Assembly: GCA_032768795.1 (NCBI GenBank)
Contig: CP136491.1
Location: 3,350,501-3,414,500, forward strand
DNA: 64,000 nt
Direction: 5' to 3'
DNA from: Tremella fuciformis
Taxonomy: Eukaryota; Basidiomycota; Tremellomycetes; Tremellales; Tremellaceae
The notes beneath the pieces are model-generated. The model was not told the origin of the DNA. It made no database searches and worked only from the letters and a program-made list of their open reading frames with translations. This document shows, piece after piece, positions 40,360 to 53,143 of the stretch. The position numbers were made by a program, and so were the translations under genes. Within the stretch, counting starts at the first letter, position 1, and each line of letters starts with the position of its first letter.

Positions 40360-41001
40360 TTACACATCCGTCTCCCTCCATATCAGCTCTTGCTCGTCCA
40401 AGCGTACTTCCCGAAGCATGCGGTCCGGTGCGTAGACCATGCCTCGCGGTGCACAGCCGATGCCGTACTTGGCCTTCATGTCCGCCAGGGGAACGGGGTG
40501 TCGCAGTCGCCAACAGCCCGTGACACGGTAAGCAAAGTCGTATCCCTCCCAGTCCGGATGATAGGTGTTAAACTCGCGGTTGCCGATGCCGTCTTCGGAG
40601 AGGGGCTCGTGATTGACTCCTCGGACATGGGCCGGGTCGATCTCGCATACGTAGGTGACTGCAGAGACGGGCGCGACTTCATAGAACCAGACGCGGACCA
40701 CAGAGGAGGGGTAGCGTCGTTTGCGAAACTCGTGCGTCTTGCTCCTATCAACAATTTGCTGCATGTAATCTTCCGTTGCCCTAGGGAGTGAGCGCGAGTA
40801 TCCTCTTTGTGGACCACTACTGAGGATTGCTCTCACGTGCGGCTCATCGAAAGGAGGATGTCGCTCCTGGGGCCTTCTGACTTTGGCGACATGACTTGAA
40901 TAGAAGGGTTGAAGGGCGGTCTTGGTGAAGCCAAGTCCAGAAGCTGTTTTCTCGTTTTTGGTGCGATACGGACGGATCCTTTGACGGTGGGGCTGAAACA
41001 C
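40360..41001 (-). CDS. conserved-looking protein, possible PUA/ASCH-like fold
   Basis: An unspliced 213-residue ORF. The N-terminal 60 residues are basic. The core has a pattern of beta strands with aromatic residues: SSVVRVWFYEVAPVSAVTYV followed by CEIDPAH, then GIGNREFNTYHPDWEGYDFA and RVTGCWRLRHPVPLADM. The mix of W/F/Y on strands and an ILSSGPQ-like lead resembles ASCH/EVE-type PUA-superfamily proteins that bind modified bases or RNA, but I could not confirm it. No signal peptide or TM. It is head to head with the CtIP gene. An upstream exon cannot be excluded. Confidence 0.6.
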   Translation of the reverse strand: MFQPHRQRIRPYRTKNEKTASGLGFTKTALQPFYSSHVAKVRRPQERHPPFDEPHVRAILSSGPQRGYSRSLPRATEDYMQQIVDRSKTHEFRKRRYPSSVVRVWFYEVAPVSAVTYVCEIDPAHVRGVNHEPLSEDGIGNREFNTYHPDWEGYDFAYRVTGCWRLRHPVPLADMKAKYGIGCAPRGMVYAPDRMLREVRLDEQELIWRETDV

Positions 41002-41278
41002 ACACGAGGTGACTGTGAGCCGCCGACTCTATGCTTGCTTTGGCAATCTGCGGATCACATTATCGCCTATAGCATGAGGACCGCCCCTAACAAGGCTACT
41101 GAGTCCCTCCTAACAAGGTGCAGGCAGCCTTAACCGTGAGTCGTCATTCAGACCACGTGTCGCGCGGTTGACGAGGCTGATTTCTTTGCTTTCTGTCTGT
41201 CGGTCACTTTCATTCACATTTCAAGATCGTTCGACATTGATGTGGCCCCATGCTGACTAGGTAGTCACCCATCGCAAG

Positions 41279-43226
41279 ATGTCAGAAGTACTCAGGCCGA
41301 GCTCCTCAATCGGGAGACGAGCCCTCTTGCCCGACAGAACCGCGACGACCTCTTTGCCGCTCATCGCACCCACCAGTCGACCCGACACACCATCGCGGAC
41401 GCACCGTGAATCGCCCTCACTCGACGCGACATTCGACATCCAGGGCAAGCTCACACGGAAGATCTGGCTTCTGGAGCAGCAGAACACGCGATCATGTCGC
41501 GACATCGAGGTACTCAAAGCCAGACTGGCAGAGGATATCGAGGCAGAACGGGCAATCGCGTCTGGCCTGAGGGATCGCATCGCCCGGCTCGAAGAACGAG
41601 TCAGAGCTTCGAAAAAGTCAGTGGAAGAGGGTAGGAAGAGGGAAGAAGACCTCAGGCGCGATCTGCAAGAGCAGGAAAAGTTCTGGTCCATCGAACTCGA
41701 ACGGCTGTCGGGGAACGCGGAGGAGTTGCAGAAGGAGAGGGACGCGCTGAAAGCGCGCGCAGACCAGCTGGAGGAGCAGTGTCAAGGAGCGAAGATCAAG
41801 CTCTTTGGGGCAGACGATGCAGATACACTCGCGACAAGGTGCGCGTCGCCTCTCTGGGCGTGTGCTAGCTGACATGCAGGCCTCGTCCAGTCCTGGGCGA
41901 AGTCCACCCGAATACTCCTACTCCTCATCATGCCTCTCAGGAATGGGTTCAGGCGTCGGGCACGACTGTGTGCTCACCGCATGCTCCGCCCACGAATCGA
42001 ACCGAATCGACCGACTCCCGCTGGAGGGAGCTTGAGGCTCGCAATCAGTCATTACAGGAGGCCTTTCAGCAGCTGAACTCCAAGTACAATGAGGACAAGA
42101 GGCATTGGAAAGAATGGAAGCGAGCAGAGGAAGCGAGGGCGGAAAGGAAGAAGCAGAAGAAGGCGCGGATATCAGACATCACCGAGCAGTCACCTGTTAC
42201 GGGCGGCAAGCAAAGTTCGCGACCTCTGGAGCACATCGGCACCGGTCTGCGATCCGACCATGCTTCGGCTGGAGGCCCAGACCCGACTCCTCCACTACCT
42301 ACCCGTGTATCAACCTCGCCCAACGTCGATAGCGGGCGCAAGTCGATGTTTGATGATGCGCAGGCATTGCCCAGGACCCCGAGAGATCGGCCAGAGCGGA
42401 AACCAGTAGAGCGTCCGGCCTCGCCAGCTCCGCAAGCGTCATCTCCACCCTCTATCAATCTGCATGACCATCCCTTGGAGGCTCTACCGTATTCCGACCC
42501 ACCGGCGCGTTCTTCAGTCAGACCGGTGGCTGACAGTGCCAATCTGAGTCCAGAGCAGCGCGTAGCCCAGCGTCTGCGCCTCTCCAAACTCACAGCGGAG
42601 GAGAAACAGACCCTCTACGCACCTTACAAGGGCAAGGGGCGATACCTGCCCCCGGAAGCAGTGTGCGTTGTGCACTCGACAGCTACATGAGACTGATTGC
42701 CAGGCACAAGACTGTGAGGGACGAATACGAGATCGACCCGGGCAAGAATGAGGGCATCGGCTACCAATTTCACGAAGTCAAGAGACGCAAACTAGACAGG
42801 AAGCAGATGCACGGAGGCGACTGCGAGTGTTGTCGCGATGTGAGCAGCGTCTGCGTGGCCTGCGCGAGCGTGGCTGAGTCTCAGTACTACGAGGCGATTG
42901 GGCCTCTGCCGAAATTCAACGAGGCGCCCAGATGGAAAGACGGATCGCCATCTCCGACTCGACAAGGTGTCAAGGAGCATCAGCAACAGGTGTCCAGGCA
43001 TCGCGAGGTGTGGGAGCGGCCGCCGACTCCGCCGGGGTATTGGAACATCGGGTTTCCCACCACGCAGGACGTGGTCGAGCAGAACAGGAGGGCCGACGAG
43101 ATGGCGGATGAGAAGGAGGCCAAGTTGCGAATGGAGGCCATGTGAGTGGACAGGGACAATGTAAGGCGTGTCGGAGCTTGGCTGACGCTCAGGCGTAGCG
43201 GAGGCAAGTGGAGGAAGAAACAATAG
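41279..43226 (+). CDS. SAE2: CtIP/Sae2/Ctp1-type DNA end-resection factor
   Basis: The Mre11-Rad50-Nbs1 cofactor that starts resection of double-strand breaks, and in meiosis removes Spo11 from ends. Five exons (41279-41838, 41880-42662, 42704-42839, 42885-43141, 43193-43226) give 589 aa. The N-terminus has a long coiled coil (about residues 50-190), as needed for tetramerisation. The middle is Ser/Pro-rich, with SP/TP sites for CDK. The conserved C-terminal domain holds the CxxC motif (CECCRDYYEAIG) formed across intron 3. It also has the RHR motif (QQQVSRHREVW) and the PPTPPGYWNIGFP tail. The symbol is by orthology to Sae2/Ctp1/CtIP. The gene ends 145 bp from the convergent NudE stop. Confidence 0.92.
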
Positions 43227-43370
43227 CGGAGTCAGCATTCTAATCAGCACTTTCTAGGATCTCTGAGCTTGAGGGCACGACCACTGAATATAAGTCTCTG
43301 CACCACCAGCACATGTAGCGATTCTTTCGAGTGCATTACCAGATGCATCATGTATCATAGCGACTTGCGC

Positions 43371-45695
43371 CTAACGCCGCCGTCGTTCACCAGGATCTGC
43401 TGGTAAACCGTACACGGACGTCCGCTTGACCGTGCTCTCGCGCAGATGGACACTCGGGATGCGCGGGACAGGCGGCGGGGTCGAATTGAAGACCGGTACA
43501 CTGACTGGCCTGCCAGGGCTGGGCTTTGGCGCAGGAATCCCCGAAGCCGGGAGCAGCTCGCCCACACCTACGGACGACCGCCTTGTGCTCCGCTTGAGGC
43601 CCGCGCTCGCAGAAGTCGATACGCTCAGGCCCAGTGCACGTGGTTCGGGATACATGGACGACGGAGGGGGCGGACCTCTACCCAGACTGGACTGCGCGCG
43701 TTTGTCCAGTCGCGAAGAGGGGCGGGAGAGGGATGTAGATGTTGACGGCGTCATTGACCTCATCAATGCCGGAGACGGCGCGCGAAAGGCTGATCGTGAC
43801 GGCTGCGGTAGCATGCTTGGCGAGAGTGGCCTGCTTGCTGAAGCAAAGTGTGGCGACATGGGCCGGCTTGACGAGGAAGACGGGGGTGACATGGGTCGCT
43901 CGGCGTGTCGCATCGATCTGGCGAGCGAGTTTGAAGGTGGCGGCTGGGCTCGCGAAACGGAACGGCCGAGATTGTTTCCAGCGGTTAGCGGCGAAGGAAT
44001 GCCGGGTCTGGATGGTAACGAGCGATTTGAGGCATTGCTCGCCGAGGACACCGCTCGGAAGTTGAGTTCCAGGGGCGAGTAAGGCTCCTGCACAAATGCC
44101 GTATTAGCCGCGATGTTGTTTGTCGGTGTATCCTCGTCGTCGATCATCACCCAGCCGTTGGGGCTGAGAAAGGACGATTTGTCCTGTCCTATCGGCGTCG
44201 TCTGGGTTGTATCTTGCTCTTGGAGAGCCATGATGCGCGAGTGCGGTGCTTTGCTGAGCTGCGCAGGCATAGTGACAGCTGATGCTCCTGATACTGCCCG
44301 CTTGGTCGCGTGCTGAGGCATTGGGGCGGAGACATTCCGACCTTTGGGTACCTTTGAGCCTAGCTTGTCATCGGTGGCCTTGAGGCGTGCTTGCAGGTCG
44401 TGTAATAACTTGAAACCTTTCGACTTCGCAGCAGCATTGCTCGAGATGGGTGCACGGCTGGGAGCAGGCGAAGATATGGGCAAGCCTGAGCGCGATCGAC
44501 TGACGGCGGGTGAAGCAGCTGCGCTGGCAAGGTTGCGGGCGTTGACCGATCGGGAGAGGGAGGACATTGTGGGCGAATGGACAAGGTGAGTACTGAATCT
44601 CTTCGGGGCCGGCGACGCGAGGGTTGGAATCGAGGTAGCAGTGCTGCTCCGAGGTATCCGAGTGGGAGTAGGGGCAGCTTGCACCTCACGTGGTCTTTCC
44701 GCGGCGATATCCTTGTCTGGCAAGGGGGGAGGATCGACGTGAGACAACTCGAGCGAGCCTTCTTGTACCGGAGACATGGACAGGCCAATGCTTGAGGGCG
44801 GAGTGGGGACAGCCCGCGTTGCCTGATCGCGCAAAATAGAGATCTCGCTGTTCGCATCTGAAGGTCAGCCTGAATTTACTATGGCAATTGGCAACCGACC
44901 TCGTAAGTCGTCCTTTACCCGCTGTAACTCTTCCTCAAGCTCTTGTCGCTGCACAACCTCTTGTTCCAGTAGCGTTTTCTCCTCGATTGCCCTGTTGTAC
45001 TTGCTCTCCAGATCGAGCAGGGATGACACCGCCACTCGCTCATTCCGTTCCAATTCATCATTGCCCATTTCCAGATCACGCAAAGCGACAAGAGTCTTGT
45101 CTCTTTCGGACCGAAGATTGTCCATTTCCCGCTGACTGTCAGCCACGACCAATCGGTTTCGAACGATCGCGAACCTGCATGGCAGCGGTCGACGAGCTAT
45201 GCTGCTTTTGCAGAGCGATATGTTTTGACTGTAGTTCAGTCAACGCTCGGTCATCACGGGTCTGGAAGCTACCTTCCAGTCTTCCTTTTCGGATTCTAGT
45301 CGCTTGATCTTGTCCTTGAGCTCTGCCTCCCTCTTCTCCGTCGCTGCAAGCTCTCGCTCGAGTTCATCTTCGAGCTCCTTGGATGAGGTTTGAAATTCGT
45401 CTATTCCTCAGCTCAAGCTACCCTCGAAAGCCGCATAACACACCAAGCTCGGCGCGGGTCTCGATCAGCCCATCTACGGCTTGTCGGTATTTCTCTCGGT
45501 AGTATGCAATTTCATCTTCTGGCGAGTCGAAACTGGCTTGATGTCAGTACATCCAGTTTGTCCATCAGCGAATCCCACCCACGTCAAGTCCTCCTCATCC
45601 TCGAGGCCGATGGTCGAGCTGCTGGGCATTTTGTGCACGACATGATCCCCGCCGTTCGGCTTCAAGAAGCCATCCGACTCTTCGACTTCCCCCAT
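43371..45695 (-). CDS. NudE family dynein regulator
   Basis: NudE (RO-11/NDE1) couples LIS1 to dynein and is needed for nuclear migration in hyphae. Six exons (45583-45695, 45444-45532, 45273-45400, 45175-45228, 44900-45131, 43371-44857) sum to 701 codons. After a short acidic N-terminus, residues 38-220 form the NudE coiled coil. It starts FDSPEDEIAYYREKYRQAV, continues with DEFQTSSKELEDELERELAA, and ends VAVSSLLDLESKYNRAIEEK and QRVKDDLRDANSEIS. The C-terminal 480 residues are disordered, rich in Ser, Pro and Arg, with many RP/SP repeats. Introns are short. The gene is divergent from BRE1. The presence of NudE suggests hyphal or dimorphic growth, which is inference. Confidence 0.92.
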
Positions 45696-45966
45696 ACCTG
45701 CCCACTCCTTGGTCTTGTGGCTGATGTCAAAGCTATCTGCTTGAAGTCAACACGCATTGATGGGTGGCCAATGCGCGTCTGGAGTCGCGTGAGCACATAG
45801 TGCCACATGGCGATAACACCGACTAAATCCGGCCGAGAGGCTCGGACAGCTTAGAGAGACAGAGCATAGCGACTTGAACTTTTCCCCTCTGATACCTTGT
45901 ACCATTCTTTCCTCCTGCATTGGTCGCTGATTTCGAAGCGGCTTATGCCCCTGGCAGCCGCTCAAC

Positions 45967-48646
45967 ATGAACGCAGACCTCAAGAGGGTCCGCGAAGGCG
46001 CTCTGGACGATGGGTCTCAAGTGCCCGGTGCCAAAAGACGCGCTCTGAGCTTGTCCTCTCCTCCTGCCCAAGAAACGGACGATGACAAGCTCGAAGACTG
46101 GCAGAGGGTCGTGGAGACCCACAGGAAGGAGGCCATATACAGACACATGCTCGAGTACCGTAGATCCTATGAGGGAGAGGCCAGAAGAGCTAGAGAGTTG
46201 GAAGCGCAGACCAAGGTCTTGGAGGCCAGCATTCGCGCGGTCGACATCTGTTGGGCGCAAGTAAGTCATGACCTAAAACGCGGGCTAAAGCTCACAGATA
46301 GGTCGTTAGTGCTATGCAAGACCTCGCTGGACGGGATGACCCCGACATTGCGGACCGACAAGCCCTTGAGCGTCAGTACTCTGTTTCAACACTCCGACCT
46401 TTGCTGACTTATGATTAGCCAAGCTCCAGCCTGGATTGGCCACTCAAGAGCTGGAAGCCGCCCTGCAATCACGGTTGCCGCCGACTCGACAGCTCATCTC
46501 CCGCTTTGCCAAACTTGCCTCGCAAGGCGCTGTTCGCCCGACGGCTGCGACCGAACTTCACGCACGATGCCAAAAGCTGCATGCCGAAAGCGAGGCAGCT
46601 CAAGCCCAGTCTTCTGCTCTGAAATCTGAAATACAATCCGTTCTTGCTTCTCGCGATGCTTTGCAGCGCGATTTGCTCAAGGCGCAAAAGTCGCTCGACC
46701 GCCAACAGATGGAATTCGACAAAATCAAGGCCGAGTCCGTTGTCGCTCATGTGGACCGGACACGCGACTCGGGGTCAGCAACGCCGGGACCTCGACCTAT
46801 CAATGGATCAGGCCACGCCACTCCAAATGGGCACATTGACGTCAAGCCTTTAGATAACGGCAATACCAATCAGGTCCTCCTTCCAGATCTCTCGGAGATC
46901 GAAGAACTTGCCAAATCTCGTTTGGACGCGCTAGAATCACTCAGAGAACAGCACGCCGCCTTGCTGCAAGAAGCCGACCAACTCCGTACATTAGCCCATA
47001 CGCCTTCCGAGGCGGCCCTTCGCGACTCCCCCTTCTTTCAAGTATACCTTCATCAATTGGCAACACAGATCAATCGCGCGAACGCTTTGCAGACACGAGC
47101 CGATGCAAGTGAGCAAAAGCTGGACGAAATCCGCAATGGCAATCTAGAGTTCCAACAACTCATGATCAACGAGGCGAAATCCGAAGTTGAGGTGCTCCGC
47201 CAAGCCGCGGCAAAGAAAGATGCCGATTTGGCTCGTCTGCGTGGGCAGCGAGATGAGGCGACAGCTGAAATCGCTGAACGACGAGCGAAAGAGGTGGATA
47301 AACTCCGTCATGGGGAGCAAATGCAAGCACTAGCGAACACCAGGCACAACCGGATCACTTCGCTACTCTCAGAATGCCGAAGGCTAAAAGGTCGATTGGG
47401 GGCGGAAGCCGGATCAAGAGGCTATCTTGCCTTTCTGAAAGCGGAAGGAGGCGTCGATGGCGACTATGTCAAGGACTTGGAGGAGAAGCTGGAGCAGGCA
47501 GAACAGAAGATCGTGGCCTTGTCTGCGGAAGTCGAGGCGACATCAGGTGGTCTAGCGCAGGTCGACCTTCGAACAGAGTTGGGTTTAGCCCGCAATCGGC
47601 TCAACGGATACGGCAGGCTTCTTGGCACGGATCCAGGGGCCGAGATGGACGCCAAAGAGCTCGGCGTACGATTGCAGACGCTGGACGCCGAGAAGACTGC
47701 GCTGGCGACCCAGCTCTCCGAGGCGGAGGCATCCATCAACGCAATGTACTCGGAGATCGAAATCCTCTCGAAATCGTGTGACGACTTGGACAAGATCGTC
47801 CACAACAAAGTCTTTGATCTGAAAGATTCCGAGCTCAAGATGCAACGCCTGATCACCGAGGTGAGCGATTGATGCAGTAGAGTCCCCAAGCTCATCGATC
47901 AGAAAGCAAAAGCAGATAATAAATACTTTGCCGCGATGCGTCAGAAGGAGTCGCTGGATGCCGAGTGCAAGACTGCTCAGCGAAGCGTCGAGAAGCAATC
48001 AAGATTGCTTGAACGAGCGCAGGAGGTCGAGCGGAATCTCAACGTTCAACTGTCGGAGCGGGATCGAGGTTGGGCCATTGCTAAGAACGACGCGATGCGA
48101 CTCCAGGCGGAACTCGCCGCCACAACGTCGGAGAGGTCTCAGCTCGAACTGCGATTGCAGCAAAGCCAGTCGTCACTAGCAGCCGCTCAGCAGTTGGCTA
48201 GTCAGCGGACGGCGGAAGCGAGCAACGAGAAGGTGTCCTCGGCAAAGCTACAGGAGGAGCTGGATGGGGCACAGAGGACCATCAAGAAGCTGAAAGAGCG
48301 GACAGCCGCTCTTTCTGGCGGTGGCAATAAATCCAGTCCTGAGTATCAGGCGCTGCTACAGGAAAAGGATCGACTTTGGGTGAGCCGTGTCGTCTTGGGG
48401 CCCGCATCCACGCTGACTGGTGTAGCAAGTGCTGCGTTGTCAATGCTGCACGATCAACCTCAAACAACAGGCGATTGTCAAGTGCATGCACAGTGGGTTT
48501 TGCGGACAAGAGCCAGGCAGAGCTGATGGGATGCAGCGTTCTGCAAGCAGTGCCTTGACGACCGCATCGCTTCGCGGCAGAGAAGATGCCCGACGTGTGG
48601 GACGAGCTTTGCCAAGGAGGACATCCGGGACATGTTCTGGAAGTAG
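45967..48646 (+). CDS. BRE1: BRE1, E3 ligase for histone H2B
   Basis: Bre1, with Rad6, monoubiquitinates histone H2B during transcription. Six exons (45967-46260, 46302-46371, 46419-47860, 47903-48379, 48426-48492, 48537-48646) sum to 819 aa. Most of the protein is coiled coil (about residues 40-740). An early LEDWQRVVETHRKEAIYRHM segment probably matches the Rad6-binding area. The RING at the C-terminus is split by intron 5: CQCCTINLKQQAIVKCMHTF, then CKQC and CPTCGTSFAKEDI, with the expected eight Cys/His ligands (CxxC, CxH, CxxC, CxxC). The stop follows the end of the RING, as in family members. Confidence 0.94.
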
Positions 48647-48802
48647 GGTGGGGCAGGCAGGAGAAGGAGAGCTTCGGTTGTATCGTGTCGTGTCTACGAT
48701 TTATGCTTGTAGCCATGCGGGCCGATGCAGCGCAGTCCTGCCGACGAGTCTCACCAGGAGGAAGGGATGCATACGGGGTCGGTAGAGGGTGTATGTAGGT
48801 CT

Positions 48803-50137
48803 TCAGGCCGACCTGTCCTTGCCGACGCCATCTGCAGACTGTCTCGCCTGCTCCCCGCTTCCCCAGCCCTCATCCCGACTCTCAATCTCCTCCTTGGCCA
48901 CCGTCTCACCCTCGACGACCGGTTCGTGCGCATACGTCCGTTTCTCCTGCTCCGTGTCCACCTCTCTCGCCGCGTCTGGCTCCGCAGCCTCCATCAGCTC
49001 GGCATCGCGCACGAGCTCGTCGTCTTCGTCCTCGTACATGGACCCCTCAAACTCGGGGGCCGTGTGCCCCAGGGTGAAGAAATCAGGTGGGGCCGCGCCG
49101 CGCCGCGCGTCGAGCGCTGCGAAGGGGTCGGAGGTGCCGGCTGCAGAACCGGACCACGGGATATGCGCCGGGAGCGCGGCGGGGTCGTGCGACGGGCCGA
49201 GCGCGGCGTCGAGCCCGAGTCGGCGCTCGTTGAGCACGTACTTGATGCGCGCCATGGATTTGCGGCACTGCGGTCAGCGCCTGCGAAGCGAAGCGAAGCA
49301 TGGGAGGAGGATTGCGGCGCGAGAAAGGGAGGAAGAACACAGGCAGAGGAGGGAGGGAGGGAGGGAAGGAGGAAGCAAGCAGAGGAGGGAGGGGGGAAGG
49401 AGGCTGCTCACGCGGAACGCCCGTTTCTTGAGCAGCTCAGCGCCCTCGGTCTGGCCCAGCCCCATCCTCCGCCTCTCCTCGCGCTGCGTGCTAAGCACAT
49501 TGCGCTCGCGCAGCAGGACAAACCACAACGTGTGCAGGTCCGCAAACGACTTTTGGCGCAGCTCTGCGGCGGCCCACGCGCGGCCGCCGCGCAGCTCGCG
49601 CTCGTCCGTGAATGTCAGCTCGACGCTGCCGCCGTCCAGCGGCCCCTGCGCCTTCTCGTCCAGCACGTCCCGGCTCTCTGGCGGCACGTGGAAGAACGCC
49701 CACAGGGGATGCACGCGCCGCTCGGCAGTGCGGATGGACCCGAGATACGACTCGGGCGGGGGGTACGAGGGCGGCTCGGGCAGGCCGGAGGGGAGGGTGA
49801 CGGGCGCGAGGCGCGGTGGGCGGCGCGGGATGGGCTTGCCCTTGGGCGTGAAGCGCGGTCGTCCTTGTTGTTCTGGTACTGGTCCCGGGTGGGCGGCGAG
49901 GTCACCTGGGGTCGGGTCGACGTGCGCGAGCTCCGCGTCGAGGTGGTCGGAGCCCGCTGGGCTGGGCGGGAGGTGGTGTGCGTGCGGCGAGGGGGAGAGC
50001 GACGAGGTCGAGGGGCCCGAGCCGACGCCGGCATGGGGGATCTGGCGTCCGCCGGTGTGCATGGGCCGGAGGGCGGCTTTGCTCATGCTCATACTCATGC
50101 TCATGCTGAGCGCGCCGAGTCGAGTGGGCGGCCGCAT
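48803..50137 (-). CDS. mitochondrial ribosomal protein uL29m (MRPL47/Mrpl4)
   Basis: A large-subunit protein of the mitochondrial ribosome near the exit tunnel. Two exons (49412-50137, 48803-49267) give 396 aa; the 144-nt intron has a long purine run on the plus strand. The family core is [20 protein letters not shown], continuing with STQREERRR. After the splice, [15 protein letters not shown] completes it. The start at 50137 gives a basic, acid-free presequence ([12 protein letters not shown]). The frame is open further upstream to an ATG at 50326, but that part has acidic residues and no presequence character. The C-terminal tail is acidic and unusual in length for the family. Confidence 0.88.
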
Positions 50138-50407
50138 CTTGTTCTTGTGCCAGAGCTTTTTATCGAAGCGGCAACGGTGAACAGACAGTGAACTGGAGTA
50201 GCTGGCGACATTTCGGGAGAAAATCCAGAAATACCTCTTGAATATTCCTTGGACGTGGCTAGTGGCAGCTGCGATGGCGGTCGTATCATCGTCATGCATA
50301 CGGCTACATACATCTAGACACATCATGAAGTCCGTCCAAAAAAGCTTCTCGTAGAGGATAGATGAACAAGGTCGGTTGTAGATGGATGAGATTGCAGAGG
50401 GGGTGGC

Positions 50408-52485
50408 TCAGTCAATCACGAGCTGATTCGTCACTGGCCGCTGACCGGCTTCTTGCTGCGCCTTCATCTTCTCGGCAAACTTGACTTGCTCTGGCAGACC
50501 CCACAGGGAGGTGCGGTTCTCGGGGTTGACTATAATCAGCCAGCATCATGACTTGCACCCTGCGCTCCGCCAGATGAATCGGTGCTGTGACTCACGATGC
50601 GTCTCGATGAGCCCCTTGCCAAAGTTGGACATGCAGATACAGCCAAACGCAAAGGTCGTGACGAGGATGATGATGGCAAAGATGGCTGATTGTCAGCTGA
50701 AACCAAGCCATCGCACAATATAGCTGACAGAAGATAGCTATTCGTCAGCTGTGGCTACAGGGGGCGCCGAGGAAAGCTCACACAGAGTGATCTTGGTGTT
50801 GGTGTACAGCCAGGCAGTCCGGGGCAAGAACATGGACGCGAGCTTGTAGCTATCTGTCAAGTGTGATGTCTTGAGCATCTCGGACGACTTACATGAAGTA
50901 AGCGAGGCCGAGCACCATGAGGCCCAAGGTGACACCCATGATCCTACATCTTAGCCTCGGTCAGCTGTCAAGGCAAGAGGCAAGGCTCACGGCTTGTTCT
51001 CATGTCGGAGTGCCCACCCACACGCGAGCATGCACATAGGGACGACGGGCAGAGCAACGATGGTGAGGACGCTACGATCAGCTGAGCCTCAATTGCCGTG
51101 GACCATGTTCTCACAACTCGACCGTGTTCCTTTGAATGCCGCGCGAGTCGAGGATGAGATACTACTCTCAGCTTGACTTCACGGCACCTGCCCGAGTCGG
51201 GTGAACTCACGGCGATGCAAAAAGCCATGGCGAAAAACAGGAGCAACTTTAGCAGAGAGATCAACGTTTGGTAGTCCCGGTGCATGCCTGTAGTCAGCGG
51301 CGACCCTTGCTGTTTACGTTGGAGGTGCGCACGCTTCATTGTCGGACTCGCACCGACGAGATGGAACACCGCCCAGCCGAATTGCATATGCAGCCGTCTA
51401 ATGAGGGCACAGAACGCAATAGTGGCCAATCCGAAGACGACGGGCGGGACGATGAATAGCTTGCGCAGGAGGTTGAAGAGCGAGTTGGGGCCCACGCAAT
51501 TCTGTCTGTCAGTCGACGATCTCCAAATGATTGTCGCCTTGACGACGATGCCGGCGGCAGAGCTGGACCTGATTGACGTGCGGGGGCTCCTGAGTGGACC
51601 TACCTCGAAGTGCCCACAGCCGTTCGAGGGCTCTTTTGTCATGGCATTGTGCGTCTGCGGTATTTGCAGGATGGCGTAGACCGTGATACATAGGTTGAAG
51701 AACAGGTGCAGGCAGAGCTGGGCATCAGCGTGACCCACCACTTATCTGCCAATATTGGCTGAGCCAGGTATGTATACCAAAGAAGGCGAGACGATAGTGG
51801 CGAATCGCAAAGGCGGGAAGACTTACCTGCACAATGTTCCTCGCTCTTAGGGCGTCAAAGATGAAGAGCACCGAGAATATCCTGCGAGTCAGCCGCCATT
51901 TGTGTGGCGATACGTCGTGCCCACTGCGCCAAGACTGCACATTAGCTGAGCACCTGGCAAGGCGGAAGAGAGCGGACTGAAGACGATAGTGTATACGAGC
52001 ACGTCCCGTACCGCCTGCGCCTGATTATGGACGTTGGCCTGGGATCATCAGCCAAGACTCGGTAACAAAGCCGTAATATTGTGCTCACTTCCACCAGGCC
52101 GAAGGAGGCCCAAGCGATCCCGAACACGACCAAAGCTTCAAAGGCGGCTACTGTCAGCTGCGCTCCACCGACCCCGCGCCATCACCTCTATGCCGCAGAG
52201 GGCATCAGATGCCAACTCACCGATACCCATGTACACCTTCTCAGTCCCCGTCGCCAGCGTCCTGTAGCTCTTCCGCACCGCCTCCCTCTCCTCGGGATCC
52301 ATCCTGCCCTTCCCCTCGCGCTTTTTAGACGGCACGGGCCTGTAGGCGCCAAATGAGTCCTGGAGCACTGGCTCGTACGTCCCCTCCGCGGCTGCTGGAG
52401 CAGGTGCGAATATACCCTCGTGGCCTTCGGTGGTGGTTGGAGGCGAGTCGACGGGGGAGTAGCGATGATGATGAGAGATGGACAT
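50408..52485 (-). CDS. multi-pass membrane protein, unknown fungal family
   Basis: A spliced gene of about nine to eleven short exons; the middle joints are approximate. The N-terminus (from 52485) is about 80 hydrophilic residues, Pro-rich and then basic. Hydrophobic segments follow, including AAFEALVVFGIAWASFGLV, VLVYTIVF, VLFIFDALRA, FNLCITVYAILQI, FGLATIAFCALIRRLHMQF, ISLLKLLLFFAMAFCIA and others, so at least seven TMs. A conserved-looking loop carries GCGHFENCVGPNSLFNLLRK with two cysteines. The C-terminal exon ends SLWGLPEQVKFAEKMKAQQ, and a preceding exon reads GCICMSNFGKGLIETH. I do not recognise the family, and receptor or transporter roles would both be guesses. Confidence 0.7.
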
Positions 52486-53143
52486 GTTGAGCGTGTGCGG
52501 GGCTGCAGGTGGATCAGAAGACCAGACCATCAAACGTACAGCCTCGCGTGTTGAGTAAAAGGATCGAAAGACACGAGGACAGCACGGTCCTTCCCTCGGT
52601 CAGTGATCACTGTCAAGAGTCAAAGTGAGAAAGAGTGACACCACATGAGCAGTACAGCACTGCCGTCACTGCATCTCTCTTCCCTCTGACTCTTCCTGCT
52701 GCACCCTCGTCGCTCTCCCGCACTTCTCTCTTCTTCAAGATGGGAATCTCGGTGCATCGGCGTCGGCCACGCGACACAGCATCCCTGAATCCCTCGGAGC
52801 CTGATCACTCCCCAATCACACGTGTCATTTTGAGTGCACGGCCAGCCAGGCGGCCGAGGTCGGTCTCTCCGGACCAAGTGCGTCGTCAGAGGGCTGGTCG
52901 TCGACGCATCGCTTTCTCCTCTTGTCGACTCTCGACCTCGACACTGGTCTGGCCTTGACTTGCTGTACAGCAGCCCGCACAGGGCATCGATATCCGCAAG
53001 GGTATTGTCGAAGCTCTAGTGGTATCGGCCAGCGTCTCGGGCCGCCAGTGGTCTCGTCACTCCCTCGGACCGACCTTTGTCCTCCTGGTCGACCGTGCCA
53101 TCCCCTCTTCTAGCCTCGACTCACTCTGATAGAGACCGCCACT
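52486..53143. promoter_or_regulatory. divergent promoter region, multi-TM gene / UPF0057 gene
   Basis: About 660 bp between opposite starts. It contains pyrimidine-rich leaders on both strands. No discrete site or additional ORF is supported. Confidence 0.45.

Noticed and set aside
48725..50191. Two long plus-strand ORFs (over 460 codons)
   Set aside because: They are opposite uL29m and a purine-rich intron. The minus frame has clear family motifs and a splice joint; the plus frames are low-complexity Arg/Ser/Gly.
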